A stretch of 64,000 nt of DNA from UKL13-2 sp043744255 (lineage in GTDB: Bacteria; Pseudomonadota; Gammaproteobacteria; Burkholderiales; Usitatibacteraceae). The DNA is taken from NCBI GenBank assembly GCA_043744255.1, contig JAYTVA010000058.1:1-64000 (forward strand). The letters are read 5' to 3'. Of this stretch, positions 26,013 to 36,371 are shown piece by piece (within the stretch, counting starts at the first letter, position 1; every line of letters begins with the position of its first letter). A program made the translations under genes and the position numbers. The notes below the pieces were generated by a model. The model worked only from the letters and a program-made list of their open reading frames with translations, had not been told where the DNA came from and made no database searches.

Positions 26013-27743
26013 TTATGGACAAACTAGTTTTCGGACAATGGTGAAGGTTTGCGTGCCGGCGCTATTAGACACCGTCACGTCAACGGGTGTGCTGGTAGCT
26101 GGTGTGGCGGGCGAGATTGCACCTGCTGCGGTCAGTACCACCGTGCCTGCGCCGGTAATGCTCGCGGGTGCAACCGTTAGTCTGCTTGGGTTGGCGGATG
26201 TGACTGTCTTTGGATCTGCCCCACCGGTGACCGTGAAAGACAGAGTCGCACCATCAGCGACGCAAGTGCCATTAACGAGCCCAGATATACACGGGGCTCC
26301 GGGCGTGCAGGTGCACTGCCGTGTTACTTGGATGACTTGTTCATTCGTGCCGTCGCTGACTACGACGCCAACAGTCGCGGGCGAGACGACCGACCCTTCT
26401 GCCTTGATGGTGGCGGTCCCAGACGCGCCAGTCAGGCTGGAGGGTGCGACTGACGCCAGAGCGGGAATGCGCGAGTTGATAATTTTCAGAGTATTGCCGC
26501 CAATAATACCGAGCGGGGTCGAATCGCCGTTCGCCAAACACGCGATCGAAGTCGGGATCACCGATAGTGGCTGGTTTGGCGCAATCGTACCGACCGTTGT
26601 GGTCACGCCGAACGTGGCAGCCTGGCCGCTGGCGTCCCGAATCGTCACCGCATTCGGATCAGCAATACAGTTCGGTGGCGCGGATGGACCGACGCTGATC
26701 GTGGTGACACCTGCATTTTGGAATACGGTAGTCGGCGTGGCGGTTACCGTAAACGCAAGCGAGGGCGATACGGTGACCGAATAGGGTGGCGTACCGCCTG
26801 AGATACGTGCATTGATTTGCCCCGTACCGCAAGTCACGTTATCCCGCCCTGGGAGCGGCCCCAGCGCGCCAGGAAGAACCACCAGCGGAGGAATGGGTGC
26901 TGAAGGCAACGGATTGTTCACAATCACAAAATCTACATCCCGATAGACACCCGACTGAACGTCGGTAATGCGCAACCCTGCGTACTGGGTGCGCGCGGTG
27001 TCAAGCGGTCGCAAGAATGCCTTTAGACTGCCAGCCTCAGTGCCTCCGGGAACCGTCGAGCCACTAGTGGTGAGCGTGAGCGACGAGACTGCCTGATTTG
27101 GCGGTGAGCTGTTCTTGTCAATGAACAGAAATTGTCCGTAGTTGATTGAGAGGCGCAGCGGGCGATTCCGGTACAACACACCCGCCGTGGTGGGGCGCAG
27201 GTTGATCTCGGACTCTGAGCCGACGCACGCCTCGGTCGCCAGCGGCTTGCCGGCATCATCGACCCCACAACCAAACAGCGCCGAAATACTCAGGTTGTAA
27301 CCGAGAATAAAGTTTTGCACGACGCTAAAGCTTGTGTCACCGGTGGTAATGGTTGTCCCCGCAGCATCGCGTACCGTGAAGCGGATAGAGCGCGAAGGGA
27401 CGATGTTGGGATCGGTCACGGGGTCTACGACACCTGGATTGTTTGGAACCACGACGAAGGTGTTGCCCTCCAACGTGTAGTTGAGCGGGACGAGCGTCTG
27501 CTCGCTCGACGTCAGGAAGTACGGCTTCCGACCGCCAGCAACCGTGAATGTGAACGGTACATTCGCAAATAGTGAACCACTCGCCGGCAACAACGCCAAC
27601 GTTCCCACCTGGATGCCCGTGTCAGAGGCGACCCCCCCACCTCCACAAGACCCCAACAGCGCCGAAGCGCCCGCAAGACAAATGGCTGCGCCACCACGTC
27701 GTGCCCAGAGTTGAGCCTTAGTCAAATAATTATTGGTCGTCAC
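26013..27743 (-). CDS. Hypothetical secreted lipoprotein with Ig-like repeats
   Basis: A 576-residue protein with a lipoprotein signal ending ALLGSCGGGG (lipobox Cys) and then a series of beta-rich segments. Repeated units include TLALLPASGSLFANVPFTFTV and, later, TTPYSVTV-like and LSFTVTGGADPKTV-like segments of about 90-100 residues. These resemble bacterial Ig-like or cadherin-type folds. Two cysteine-containing turns (RQCTCTPGAPC) may form disulphides. The function is unknown; a surface or periplasmic adhesion role is possible. The start is GTG at 27743 with AGAGGG upstream on its strand. It is transcribed alone and ends in a strong terminator. Confidence 0.75.
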   Translation of the reverse strand: MTTNNYLTKAQLWARRGGAAICLAGASALLGSCGGGGVASDTGIQVGTLALLPASGSLFANVPFTFTVAGGRKPYFLTSSEQTLVPLNYTLEGNTFVVVPNNPGVVDPVTDPNIVPSRSIRFTVRDAAGTTITTGDTSFSVVQNFILGYNLSISALFGCGVDDAGKPLATEACVGSESEINLRPTTAGVLYRNRPLRLSINYGQFLFIDKNSSPPNQAVSSLTLTTSGSTVPGGTEAGSLKAFLRPLDTARTQYAGLRITDVQSGVYRDVDFVIVNNPLPSAPIPPLVVLPGALGPLPGRDNVTCGTGQINARISGGTPPYSVTVSPSLAFTVTATPTTVFQNAGVTTISVGPSAPPNCIADPNAVTIRDASGQAATFGVTTTVGTIAPNQPLSVIPTSIACLANGDSTPLGIIGGNTLKIINSRIPALASVAPSSLTGASGTATIKAEGSVVSPATVGVVVSDGTNEQVIQVTRQCTCTPGAPCISGLVNGTCVADGATLSFTVTGGADPKTVTSANPSRLTVAPASITGAGTVVLTAAGAISPATPATSTPVDVTVSNSAGTQTFTIVRKLVCP

Positions 27744-28250
27744 GGCGGTGCCCTCTCATTGTCAGCTATCGGGTAGCTGGTTACGCGTGCAAATCGAATG
27801 TCAAACACGCACAAGTTAAGATTAAGCGAGTTTGCTTAAGAATTAGTATGTTACCTGACTTTATTAAAGCGCAACTTGCAGTTGGATGCAAGCGCTTTTG
27901 TGTGAGAAAACGTTGCGGAATGCCCCGTGAAACGCCAGATTTTTCGCGGTGTGATGTAAATTTTAGCGTGTTAATCGCAACCCGGCACGGCACGCCATTG
28001 TCAACTTCACGATTTTGTTGCACCGCGCAAATTCCGGCGTTATCATCGATACATTCCGGAATAGTCTTTTGGTATCAGCGTGTTGGAACGCTTGATCGAG
28101 CGTTATCTTCGTCGAGAAACTTAAACTCCCCGTATTACCCTACGTCCCGACCACTCCGGCATTAAACCGTCTCGTTGGCGCTCGTCTTTGACGTAGCGCC
28201 ATTTTGTGCCGTCAATTACCCTGATGTTGCTGTCGTTTTGGAGATTCGCC
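27744..28250. other. 507-nt intergenic region between lipoprotein gene and gltB
   Basis: No convincing gene. It must hold the divergent promoters for the lipoprotein gene and gltB. One inverted repeat, TTAAGC-GAGTTT-GCTTAA (27822-27839), stands out, and the sequence is AT-richer than its flanks. A 105-codon frame at 27848-28165 has no recognisable product. The long leader before gltB may carry regulation, but I recognise no riboswitch. Confidence 0.5.
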
Positions 28251-31200
28251 ATGTCTCACTCTGCCACCCCTGCCGCGCAAGGCCTGTACGATCCCGCCAA
28301 TGAACACGATGCCTGCGGCGTCGGGTTTGTCACGCATATTAAAGGGAAGAAATCGCATGCGATTGTCGAGCAGGGCTTAAAGATTCTCGATAACTTGAGT
28401 CATCGCGGCGCGACCGGTTATGACCCATTGTTGGGCGACGGCGCGGGGATTTTGATTCAAGTGCCCGATCAACATTTGCGTCGCGTGTGCGGTGCGCAGG
28501 GCATGACTTTACCGGCGCTGGGGTCGTATGGCGTCGGCATGGTGTTTCTGCCGCGTGAGCCAGCTTCACGTACGGCCTGCGAGCAGGAAATTGAACGCGC
28601 CATCCATGGTGAAGGGCAAATTTTGCTCGGCTGGCGCGATGTGCCGACCAACAATCACGGCCTCTCGGCAGCGACCATTGCGGTCGAGCCGCTGATTCGC
28701 CAAGTATTCGTTGCGCGTGGTTCGAGTGCCATGTCGCAGGATGATCTGGAACGCAAGTTGTTCATTATCCGCAAGCGCAGCGGCCATGCGATTCAAGCGC
28801 TGAATTTGCGTCATGGCAAAGAGTTTTATGTGCCGTCGTTTTCCACGCGCACCATCGTCTACAAAGGCATGTTGCTGGCCGATCAAGTTGGCCACTATTT
28901 CACCGATCTGCAAGACCCCACGCTCACCACCGCGTTAGCGCTCGTGCATCAGCGTTTTTCTACCAACACTTTTCCAACGTGGGATCTCGCGCACCCGTTT
29001 CGTATGGTCGCGCACAACGGCGAGATCAACACGCTGCGCGGTAACGTGAATTGGATTCGCGCACGTCAACAGGCGATTGCATCCCCTGTGCTGGGTGCCG
29101 ACCTAGACAAAATCTGGCCGCTGATTTATGACGGCCAATCTGATTCGGCCTCGTTCGACAACTGCCTCGAAATGCTGGTGATGGGCGGCTATCCGCTCGC
29201 GCACGCGATGATGATGATGATTCCCGAGGCGTGGAGTGGTCACAAGCTGATGGACGAAGACCGGCGCGCGTTTTATGAATATCACGCTACCTTGATGGAA
29301 GCGTGGGACGGCCCGGCCGCGATGGCGTTCACCGATGGTCGGCAGATCGGTGCGACGCTGGATCGTAATGGTTTGCGCCCGGCGCGTTATTTGTTGACCG
29401 ATGATGACCTCGTGGTGCTCGCATCCGAAGCCGGTGTCCTCGATATCCCCGAAGAAAAAATCGTCAAAAAATGGCGTTTGCAACCGGGCAAGATGTTCTT
29501 GGTCGATATTGAAAAAGGCAAGATCATTGACGACGCGGAATTGAAGCGCGAACTCGCCACCGCCAAGCCGTATCGCGAATGGGTTGCACAGGCGCGAATT
29601 CGTTTAGACGAGTTGCCCGAACCCGCACCCGCCGAGAAATCGAAAGTGCCGTTGCTGGAACGTCAACAGGCGTTCGGCTACACACAGGAAGATTTGAAGG
29701 TCATCATGGCACCGATGGCCACCAATGGCATCGAGGCGACTGGCTCGATGGGCAACGATTCGCCGCTGGCGGTGATGTCGAACAAACCACGCAACTTGTA
29801 TCACTACTTCAAGCAATTATTCGCGCAAGTGACCAACCCGCCGATTGACCCGATCCGCGAAGAGCTGGTCATGTCTACCGGCATCACCATCGGCCCGCGT
29901 CCGAATCTGTTGGACATTCATCACACCGATCCGGGCAAATGGTTGGAAGTTCCGCAGCCGGTGCTGACCGCCGACGATATGGAAAAAATTCGCCATATCG
30001 AAATGTTTACTGGCGGTTATTTTCGTAGCCACGAACTCAATATCACTTATCCGGCTTCATGGGGTACGGAAGGGATCGAAGCGGCAGTCGCGTCGATCTG
30101 TGCGCACGCTGAAGATGCAATTCACAACGGCTTCAATCTGCTCATCGTCACCGACCGCAATGTTGATGCCGAGAACGTTGCGATTCCGGCGTTGCTGGCC
30201 GTCGGTGCGATTCATCAACATCTCGTGCGCAAGGGCTTGCGCACCTCTACGGGTCTGGTCGTTGAAACCGGCTCGGTGCGCGAAGTGCATCACTTTGCGT
30301 TGTTGGGTGGCTATGGCGCGGCAGCAGTTCACCCGTACCTCGCGCTCGAAACCTTGCATCATATGCACGCCTATATGGGTGACTACGACGCCAAAGAAGC
30401 TGAGAAAAAATACATCAAGGCGGTGTCAAAAGGTTTGCTGAAAGTAATGTCGAAGATGGGCATCTCGACCTACCAGAGTTACTGCGGCGCGCAAATTTTT
30501 GAGGCGGTCGGTCTGTCGAGCGAATTCATCGGCAAACATTTCACCGGCACTGCATCGAACATCGAAGGTATCGGCATTTTTGAAATCGCCGAAGAAGCCA
30601 TGCGCACCCACCGCGCGGCGTTCAGCGACGATCCGGTTCTCCGTACGCAGCTCGATGCGGGTGGCGAATATGCGTACCGCACGCGCGGTGAAGAGCATAT
30701 GTGGACGCCGGATGCGATCGCCAAATTGCAGCATTCGACCAAAACAAATTCGTATACGACCTACAAGGAATACGCGAAACTCATCAACGATCAGACCAAG
30801 CGCCACATGACCTTGCGTGGGCTGTTCGAGATCAAATCGCTGGGTGCTGCGGTGCCATTGGCCGAAGTGGAATCCGCCAAAGACATCGTCAAACGCTTTG
30901 CCACCGGTGCCATGTCACTGGGCTCAATTTCCACCGAAGCCCACGCCACGCTTGCCGTTGCGATGAATCGCATCGGCGGCAAATCGAACACGGGCGAGGG
31001 CGGCGAAGATCCGAAACGCTTTATCGCGATCACCAAAACCGGCGAGACCATGAAGACCCGCCTCGGTGATGCGGTGGTTGCCGATATTCCGTTGAAGGTT
31101 GGTGACTCGATGCGTTCACGCATCAAACAGGTTGCCTCGGCGCGTTTCGGTGTCACGGCGGAATACTTGAATTCGGCCGATCAAATCCAGATCAAGATGG

Positions 31201-32897
31201 CGCAAGGTGCCAAGCCCGGTGAGGGCGGCCAGTTGCCCGGCCACAAAGTATCGGAATACATCGGCGCGCTGCGTTACGCAACACCCGGTGTCGAATTGAT
31301 TTCGCCGCCGCCGCACCACGATATTTATTCCATCGAAGACTTGGCGCAACTGATTCACGATTTGAAAAACTGTAATTCAAGCGCGTCGATTTCGGTGAAG
31401 CTCGTTTCCGAAGTGGGCGTGGGTACCATCGCCGCCGGTGTCGCCAAAGCCAAGGCCGATCACGTCACCATCGCTGGTCACGACGGCGGTACCGGTGCCT
31501 CGCCGATTTCGTCGGTGAAACACGCGGGCACGCCGTGGGAATTGGGCTTAGCAGAGACCCAGCAAACGCTGGTGATGAATCGTCTGCGTGGCCGGATTGC
31601 GGTGCAAGTCGATGGTCAGTTGAAGACCGGTCGCGACGTGTTGGTCGGAGCGTTGTTGGGAGCCGATGAATTCGGGTTTGCCACCGCGCCATTGGTCGTT
31701 GAGGGCTGCATCATGATGCGCAAGTGTCACCTCAATACCTGCCCGGTCGGCGTCGCCACGCAAGACCCGGTGCTGCGGCAAAAATTCACCGGCCAGCCAG
31801 AACACGTCGTAAATTATTTCTTCTTCGTTGCTGAAGAATTGCGCGAGTTGATGGCCGAAATGGGCGCGCGCACGTTCAATGAATTGGTTGGCCGTGCCGA
31901 TTTGCTCGATATGCAAAAGGGCATTCAGCACTGGAAACTCAAGGGTCTCGACTTCGCGAAAATTTTCTATCAACCGCAGATGCCCGCCGAAGTCGCGCGC
32001 CATCACTGCGAAACGCAGGATCACGGTCTCGACGGTGCGCTCGACAACAAACTGATCGCACTTGCCCAGCCCGCGCTGGAAAGCAAGAAGCGTGTGGTGA
32101 TCGACGACACCATTCGCAATGCCAACCGCACCGTCGGCGCGATGTTGTCCGGTGAAGTCGCCAAGCACTATGCACATGTTGGCTTGCCTGATGACACCAT
32201 CCACATCAACCTCGCCGGTACCGCCGGGCAAAGTTTCGGCGCGTTCTTGGCGCATGGCATCACCTTGGAACTCACTGGCCAAGCCAATGATTACGTCGGC
32301 AAAGGCTTGAGTGGTGGTCGCGTGATCGTCAAGCCCCATGCGGCGTTCCGCGGCAATCCGCTGGAAAATATCATCGTCGGTAACACCGTCATGTACGGTG
32401 CGATTGCTGGTGAATCGTATTTCCGTGGCGTCGCTGGTGAGCGCTTTTGCGTGCGTAACTCGGGCGCGTCAGCGGTCGTGGAAGGCACGGGCGACCATAG
32501 TTGCGAATACATGACTGGCGGCACCGTCGTGGTGTTGGGCGTAACGGGTCGCAACTTCGGCGCGGGCATGTCGGGCGGCGTGGCGTATGTGCTCGATGAA
32601 GATGGCCTGTTCGCCAAGCGCTGCAACATGGCGATGGTCGAACTTGAAGCGCTCTCTGAAGTGCCAAGCCCCACCTCGCATCTCGGGCAGGCCGACACCA
32701 TGTTGCTACGTTCGTTGATCGACAACCACGCCAAACACACCGGCAGCGAACGCGCGAAAACGATCCTCGCCAACTGGAGCGTGTGGTTGCCGAAGTTCGT
32801 GAAAGTTATGCCAACCGAATATCGCCGTGCATTGGGCGAGATGGTGGCAAAAGCGGCGGCAAAAAAAGCCAACGCAAAACAGAAAGAGGCAGCGTAA
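28251..32897 (+). CDS. gltB: Glutamate synthase large subunit
   Basis: A 1548-residue alpha subunit of NADPH-GOGAT. The short leader ends at Cys22 (NEHDACGVGFV), which becomes the N-terminal nucleophile of the glutamine amidotransferase domain after processing. The central domain and FMN-binding synthase domain follow, with GEGGEDPKRF, PGEGGQLPGHKV, SPPPHHDIYSIEDLAQLIHD and AGHDGGTGASPISS. The 3Fe-4S cysteines are in MRKCHLNTCPVGVATQDP. The C-terminal beta-helix carries GTAGQSFGAF and GGTVVVLGVTGRNFGAGMSGG. It makes two glutamates from glutamine and 2-oxoglutarate. The ATG at 28251 has GGAG at 28240-28243. GltD follows after 1 nt. Confidence 0.97.
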   Translation: MSHSATPAAQGLYDPANEHDACGVGFVTHIKGKKSHAIVEQGLKILDNLSHRGATGYDPLLGDGAGILIQVPDQHLRRVCGAQGMTLPALGSYGVGMVFLPREPASRTACEQEIERAIHGEGQILLGWRDVPTNNHGLSAATIAVEPLIRQVFVARGSSAMSQDDLERKLFIIRKRSGHAIQALNLRHGKEFYVPSFSTRTIVYKGMLLADQVGHYFTDLQDPTLTTALALVHQRFSTNTFPTWDLAHPFRMVAHNGEINTLRGNVNWIRARQQAIASPVLGADLDKIWPLIYDGQSDSASFDNCLEMLVMGGYPLAHAMMMMIPEAWSGHKLMDEDRRAFYEYHATLMEAWDGPAAMAFTDGRQIGATLDRNGLRPARYLLTDDDLVVLASEAGVLDIPEEKIVKKWRLQPGKMFLVDIEKGKIIDDAELKRELATAKPYREWVAQARIRLDELPEPAPAEKSKVPLLERQQAFGYTQEDLKVIMAPMATNGIEATGSMGNDSPLAVMSNKPRNLYHYFKQLFAQVTNPPIDPIREELVMSTGITIGPRPNLLDIHHTDPGKWLEVPQPVLTADDMEKIRHIEMFTGGYFRSHELNITYPASWGTEGIEAAVASICAHAEDAIHNGFNLLIVTDRNVDAENVAIPALLAVGAIHQHLVRKGLRTSTGLVVETGSVREVHHFALLGGYGAAAVHPYLALETLHHMHAYMGDYDAKEAEKKYIKAVSKGLLKVMSKMGISTYQSYCGAQIFEAVGLSSEFIGKHFTGTASNIEGIGIFEIAEEAMRTHRAAFSDDPVLRTQLDAGGEYAYRTRGEEHMWTPDAIAKLQHSTKTNSYTTYKEYAKLINDQTKRHMTLRGLFEIKSLGAAVPLAEVESAKDIVKRFATGAMSLGSISTEAHATLAVAMNRIGGKSNTGEGGEDPKRFIAITKTGETMKTRLGDAVVADIPLKVGDSMRSRIKQVASARFGVTAEYLNSADQIQIKMAQGAKPGEGGQLPGHKVSEYIGALRYATPGVELISPPPHHDIYSIEDLAQLIHDLKNCNSSASISVKLVSEVGVGTIAAGVAKAKADHVTIAGHDGGTGASPISSVKHAGTPWELGLAETQQTLVMNRLRGRIAVQVDGQLKTGRDVLVGALLGADEFGFATAPLVVEGCIMMRKCHLNTCPVGVATQDPVLRQKFTGQPEHVVNYFFFVAEELRELMAEMGARTFNELVGRADLLDMQKGIQHWKLKGLDFAKIFYQPQMPAEVARHHCETQDHGLDGALDNKLIALAQPALESKKRVVIDDTIRNANRTVGAMLSGEVAKHYAHVGLPDDTIHINLAGTAGQSFGAFLAHGITLELTGQANDYVGKGLSGGRVIVKPHAAFRGNPLENIIVGNTVMYGAIAGESYFRGVAGERFCVRNSGASAVVEGTGDHSCEYMTGGTVVVLGVTGRNFGAGMSGGVAYVLDEDGLFAKRCNMAMVELEALSEVPSPTSHLGQADTMLLRSLIDNHAKHTGSERAKTILANWSVWLPKFVKVMPTEYRRALGEMVAKAAAKKANAKQKEAA

Positions 32898-32898
32898 G

Positions 32899-34350
32899 AT
32901 GGGTAAAGCCACCGGATTTTTAGAGTATCAACGTCTGTCTGAGGCCTCGACGCCACCCGCACAGCGCGTCAAAAATTATCAGGAATTTACGCTGCATTTG
33001 ACCGATGCCGAAGCGAAAATTCAGGGTGCGCGTTGCATGGATTGCGGCATTCCGTTTTGCCAAAACGGCTGCCCGGTCAACAACATCATTCCTGATTTCA
33101 ACGACCTCGTGTTTCGCCAAAATTGGCAAGAGGCGCTCGATACTTTGCACTCGACGAATAACTTTCCCGAGTTCACCGGTCGTGTCTGCCCAGCGCCGTG
33201 CGAAGCTGCGTGTACGCTGACCATCAACAACGATGCGGTCGGCATCAAGTCGATTGAACACGCGATCATCGACAAAGGTTGGGAGATGGGTTGGGTCACG
33301 CCGCAGCCATCGGTCAAGAAAACCGGCAAACGTGTCGCCGTGGTCGGCTCCGGCCCCGCAGGTCTCGCGGCAGCACAGCAACTCGCACGCGTTGGTCACG
33401 ATGTGCTCGTGTTCGAAAAAGCGGATCGCATCGGTGGACTGTTGCGCTATGGTATTCCCGATTTCAAGATGGAAAAATCGCACATTGATCGCCGGGTTGC
33501 ACAGATGCAGGCCGAGGGCGTGCAATTTCGTGTCAGCCAAAATATCGGCGCGGGTTTGGCAAACTCGACGCCCGCGAGCGTGTTGCTCGAAGACTTCGAC
33601 GCAGTAGTATTGAGTGGGGGCGCGGAATGGCCGCGCGATTTGCCGGTGCCGGGACGCGAGTTGAACGGCATTCATTTCGCGATGGATTTTTTGCCCTCGC
33701 AAAATAAAATTGTGGCGGGCGATAAAGTCGCTAACCAAATCATGGCGACCGCCAAGCACGTCGTAGTGATTGGCGGCGGTGATACTGGTAGCGATTGCGT
33801 GGGCACCTCGAATCGTCATGGTGCCGCGTCAATCGCGCAGTTTGAGTTGCTGCCGCAGCCGCCCGAAAGTGAAAATAAACCACTGGTGTGGCCGTACTGG
33901 CCAGTGAAGTTGCGTACCTCGTCGTCGCACGAAGAAGGCTGTGATCGCGACTGGTCGGTGGCGACGAAAAAATTCATCGGTAAAAACGGCAAGGTGGAAA
34001 AGTTGGTTGCTGCACGCGTCGAATGGAAAGACGGCAACATGCAGGAAGTGCCCGGCTCCGAATTCGAAATGAAGGCGGACTTGGTGCTGCTCGCAATGGG
34101 ATTTCTCGGCCCCGTGCAACAAGGCCTGCTCGAACAATTTGGTGCGCTCGGCGTGGAAAAAGATGCGCGCAGCAACGTCAAAGCTGCCACTGAAGGCGAG
34201 GGCGCGTACCAAACGGCCAACCCGAAAGTATTCGCGGCAGGCGACATGCGCCGTGGTCAATCGCTGGTGGTCTGGGCGATTCGCGAAGGCCGCCAATGCG
34301 CGCGCTCGGTCGATGCGTATTTGATGGGTTCCTCCGAGCTGCCGCGCTAG
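32899..34350 (+). CDS. gltD: Glutamate synthase small subunit
   Basis: A 483-residue beta subunit. N-terminal cysteine clusters CMDCGIPFCQNGCP and GRVCPAPCEAACTL bind 4Fe-4S centres. An FAD site (VAVVGSGPAGLAAAQQLA) and an NADPH site (VVVIGGGDTGSDCVG) follow, and the C-terminus has PKVFAAGDMRRGQSLVVWAI. It passes electrons from NADPH to GltB. The ATG at 32899 follows the gltB stop by 1 nt; a longer frame would overlap gltB by 70 nt. The last base of its stop codon starts prmA. Confidence 0.96.
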   Translation: MGKATGFLEYQRLSEASTPPAQRVKNYQEFTLHLTDAEAKIQGARCMDCGIPFCQNGCPVNNIIPDFNDLVFRQNWQEALDTLHSTNNFPEFTGRVCPAPCEAACTLTINNDAVGIKSIEHAIIDKGWEMGWVTPQPSVKKTGKRVAVVGSGPAGLAAAQQLARVGHDVLVFEKADRIGGLLRYGIPDFKMEKSHIDRRVAQMQAEGVQFRVSQNIGAGLANSTPASVLLEDFDAVVLSGGAEWPRDLPVPGRELNGIHFAMDFLPSQNKIVAGDKVANQIMATAKHVVVIGGGDTGSDCVGTSNRHGAASIAQFELLPQPPESENKPLVWPYWPVKLRTSSSHEEGCDRDWSVATKKFIGKNGKVEKLVAARVEWKDGNMQEVPGSEFEMKADLVLLAMGFLGPVQQGLLEQFGALGVEKDARSNVKAATEGEGAYQTANPKVFAAGDMRRGQSLVVWAIREGRQCARSVDAYLMGSSELPR

Positions 34351-35240
34351 TGCCGTTGATTTCTATTACGGTCACGCTGGCCGAGCAGCACGCTGATGCC
34401 TTCGGCGACGCGCTGCTCGAAGCAGGCGCGGTTTCGGTCAACGTGGAAGATGCTGACGAAGGAACCGCGCAAGAAAAACCGATCTTCGGTGAACCCGGTG
34501 CGACCACCGGTATGTGGAATCAACCGAAGTTGACTGCGCTATTTCCTGCAGATGAGGACGCAGCGACAATTGCCCGAAACGCCGCGTCAATGCTGGGGTT
34601 TGTGCTACCGGTCTTCGCTGTCACCGAGGTCGAAGACATCGACTGGGTGAAACAAAATCGCGATCAATTTCAGCCGATTAAAATTTCGGATCACATCTGG
34701 ATCGTGCCAACATGGCACTCACCACCGGACGCGCATTCGATCAACATTTCGCTCGATCCCGGCGCGGCATTTGGTACCGGCAGTCACCCGACCACACGGC
34801 TCTGTTTGCAGTGGCTCGAAGCGCATCTCAATGCCGCAAACAAACCAACGATGCTCGACTACGGCACCGGTTCTGGCATCCTCGCCATCGCCGCGAAGAA
34901 ACTCGGTGCGGCAACAACGGTCGGCGTGGACATTGACGCGCAAGCCATCGACACCGCGCGCTACAACGCCGTGCAAAACGGCGTGGATAGTGGCTTTTCA
35001 ACCACTGACACCATCCTCGATTTCGTTGCCGACATCACCGTCGCCAACATTCTCGCCAATCCCTTGAAGGTGTTGGCACCATTACTTGCCGGCCACACGA
35101 AATCCGGCGGACAACTCGCGATGGCAGGGATTCTTGATGAACAAGCCAACGACATCATCGCCATCTACGCGCCGTGGTTTGACCTCGCCGTCTGGAAACG
35201 CGACGAAGGCTGGTCGCTAATCGCTGGTGAACGTAAGTGA
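34350..35240 (+). CDS. prmA: Ribosomal protein L11 methyltransferase
   Basis: A 296-residue SAM-dependent methyltransferase. PrmA signatures are LDPGAAFGTGSHPTTRLCLQ, MLDYGTGSGILAIAAKKLGA (motif I), GVDIDAQAIDTARYNA and VANILANPLKVLAPLL with the NPPY-like NILANP. It trimethylates L11 on several amino groups. The GTG at 34350 shares its G with the gltD stop (TAGTG), so translation is probably coupled, and it gives the typical N-terminus MPLISITVTLAEQHAD. Confidence 0.94.
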   Translation: MPLISITVTLAEQHADAFGDALLEAGAVSVNVEDADEGTAQEKPIFGEPGATTGMWNQPKLTALFPADEDAATIARNAASMLGFVLPVFAVTEVEDIDWVKQNRDQFQPIKISDHIWIVPTWHSPPDAHSINISLDPGAAFGTGSHPTTRLCLQWLEAHLNAANKPTMLDYGTGSGILAIAAKKLGAATTVGVDIDAQAIDTARYNAVQNGVDSGFSTTDTILDFVADITVANILANPLKVLAPLLAGHTKSGGQLAMAGILDEQANDIIAIYAPWFDLAVWKRDEGWSLIAGERK

Positions 35241-35265
35241 GTGCCGCGTCAGCTAAAATCAACGC

Positions 35266-36345
35266 ATGCTGCTGACCACCTGCCCCAACTGCGCCGCGCA
35301 ATTCAAAGTCTTGCCTGAGCACCTCAACGTGCGGCAGGGACGCGTCATGTGCGGGCGTTGCCGCCATGTGTTTAACGCGTTTGAATCGTTGCAGCGCAAA
35401 GAAGACGAGGTCGTGGTTGCGAGCTTGGCAGGGGCGCGCGTAGCAGGTGCTAGCGTAGCAGGCGCGGGCGTAGGAGAGGCTAGCGCAGCGCAAGCTGCGG
35501 ACGAACTTCAGGTCGAGTTTGTCTCTGAGCCCGAATTTGCGCCCGAGACATCAGCTGCCGCCACCGCGTTCGATGCTGAGACACCACTGCCCCCTGTATT
35601 TCGCGCCAATGAGCCCGAAGTCCCCGCCGAACTTGCCAGTGTGATCGACACGCTAGGCTCGGTGCACGCGACCGATGCCGACCATACAGATACGCCTGCG
35701 CCGCCGCCATTTTCAGAAGCACCGTTGCCGGTCGAACTACGAATCGAGCCCGCGCTCGACATCAAGAAAATTGCCGCGCTACCCACCGAATCGCCGCTGA
35801 TTTTCACCGATGTGCCGAAGGCCACTGGTAGCCCGTTGATGCCTCGATATGCGCAGGAACTCAAACGTCCGTCGCGTTGGTGGACGCCGCTGAGTGTCGT
35901 GATGGCGCTGGTGTTACTCACGCTCGTCGCCTATCAATTTCGCAGCGGGATCGTGCAGACCTATCCGCAATTTCGTCCGGCGTTCGCGACTGCCTGCGGT
36001 GTGATCGGTTGCAAAGTTTTCTGGGGGCGGGATGCGGGCGCGATTCACGTTGCCGGTACTGAGTTAGTCGAGACGCCGGGCAAACCTGGCAACATGATTG
36101 CCTCGGCCACCCTCGCCAATCGCAGTACCGAGCGGCAGGACTTACCATCGGTAGAATTGCGCCTCACCAGCAATACCAATCAGGTGCTGATCAGTCGTAT
36201 TCTGGAGCCTGCAGATTACTTGGGTCGCGCCATGACTGCCGACGATAGCATCGCCGCCAATGCGGATTTGGCGATCAACCTCAATATCGAAATTCCCCCA
36301 ACGACGGCAGCATCTGGTTACGAATTTTTGCCGTTTTATCGCTAA
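35266..36345 (+). CDS. MJ0042 zinc-ribbon and DUF3426 membrane protein
   Basis: A 359-residue protein. The N-terminal zinc ribbon has Cys6-x2-Cys9 and Cys29-x2-Cys32 (CPNC...CGRC). A long acidic, proline-rich linker follows and begins with an Ala/Val/Gly microrepeat (about residues 54-75). One transmembrane helix (TPLSVVMALVLLTLVAYQF) leads into a C-terminal DUF3426 domain with ATLANRSTERQDLPSVELRL and ILEPADYLGR. Function is unknown. It is commonly found next to prmA in betaproteobacteria, as here. The start codon follows the prmA stop by 25 nt. Confidence 0.88.
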   Translation: MLLTTCPNCAAQFKVLPEHLNVRQGRVMCGRCRHVFNAFESLQRKEDEVVVASLAGARVAGASVAGAGVGEASAAQAADELQVEFVSEPEFAPETSAAATAFDAETPLPPVFRANEPEVPAELASVIDTLGSVHATDADHTDTPAPPPFSEAPLPVELRIEPALDIKKIAALPTESPLIFTDVPKATGSPLMPRYAQELKRPSRWWTPLSVVMALVLLTLVAYQFRSGIVQTYPQFRPAFATACGVIGCKVFWGRDAGAIHVAGTELVETPGKPGNMIASATLANRSTERQDLPSVELRLTSNTNQVLISRILEPADYLGRAMTADDSIAANADLAINLNIEIPPTTAASGYEFLPFYR

Positions 36346-36371
36346 GCAAGTTCACCTCAAAGGAAACTCAC

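Noticed and set aside
26038..26784. 248-codon plus-strand frame rich in Val, Thr and Pro
   Set aside because: Antisense of the repetitive lipoprotein gene; its composition mirrors that gene's low-complexity codons.
27848..28165. 105-codon frame before gltB
   Set aside because: No ribosome-binding site, no similarity and irregular codon use. The region is better seen as a regulatory gap.
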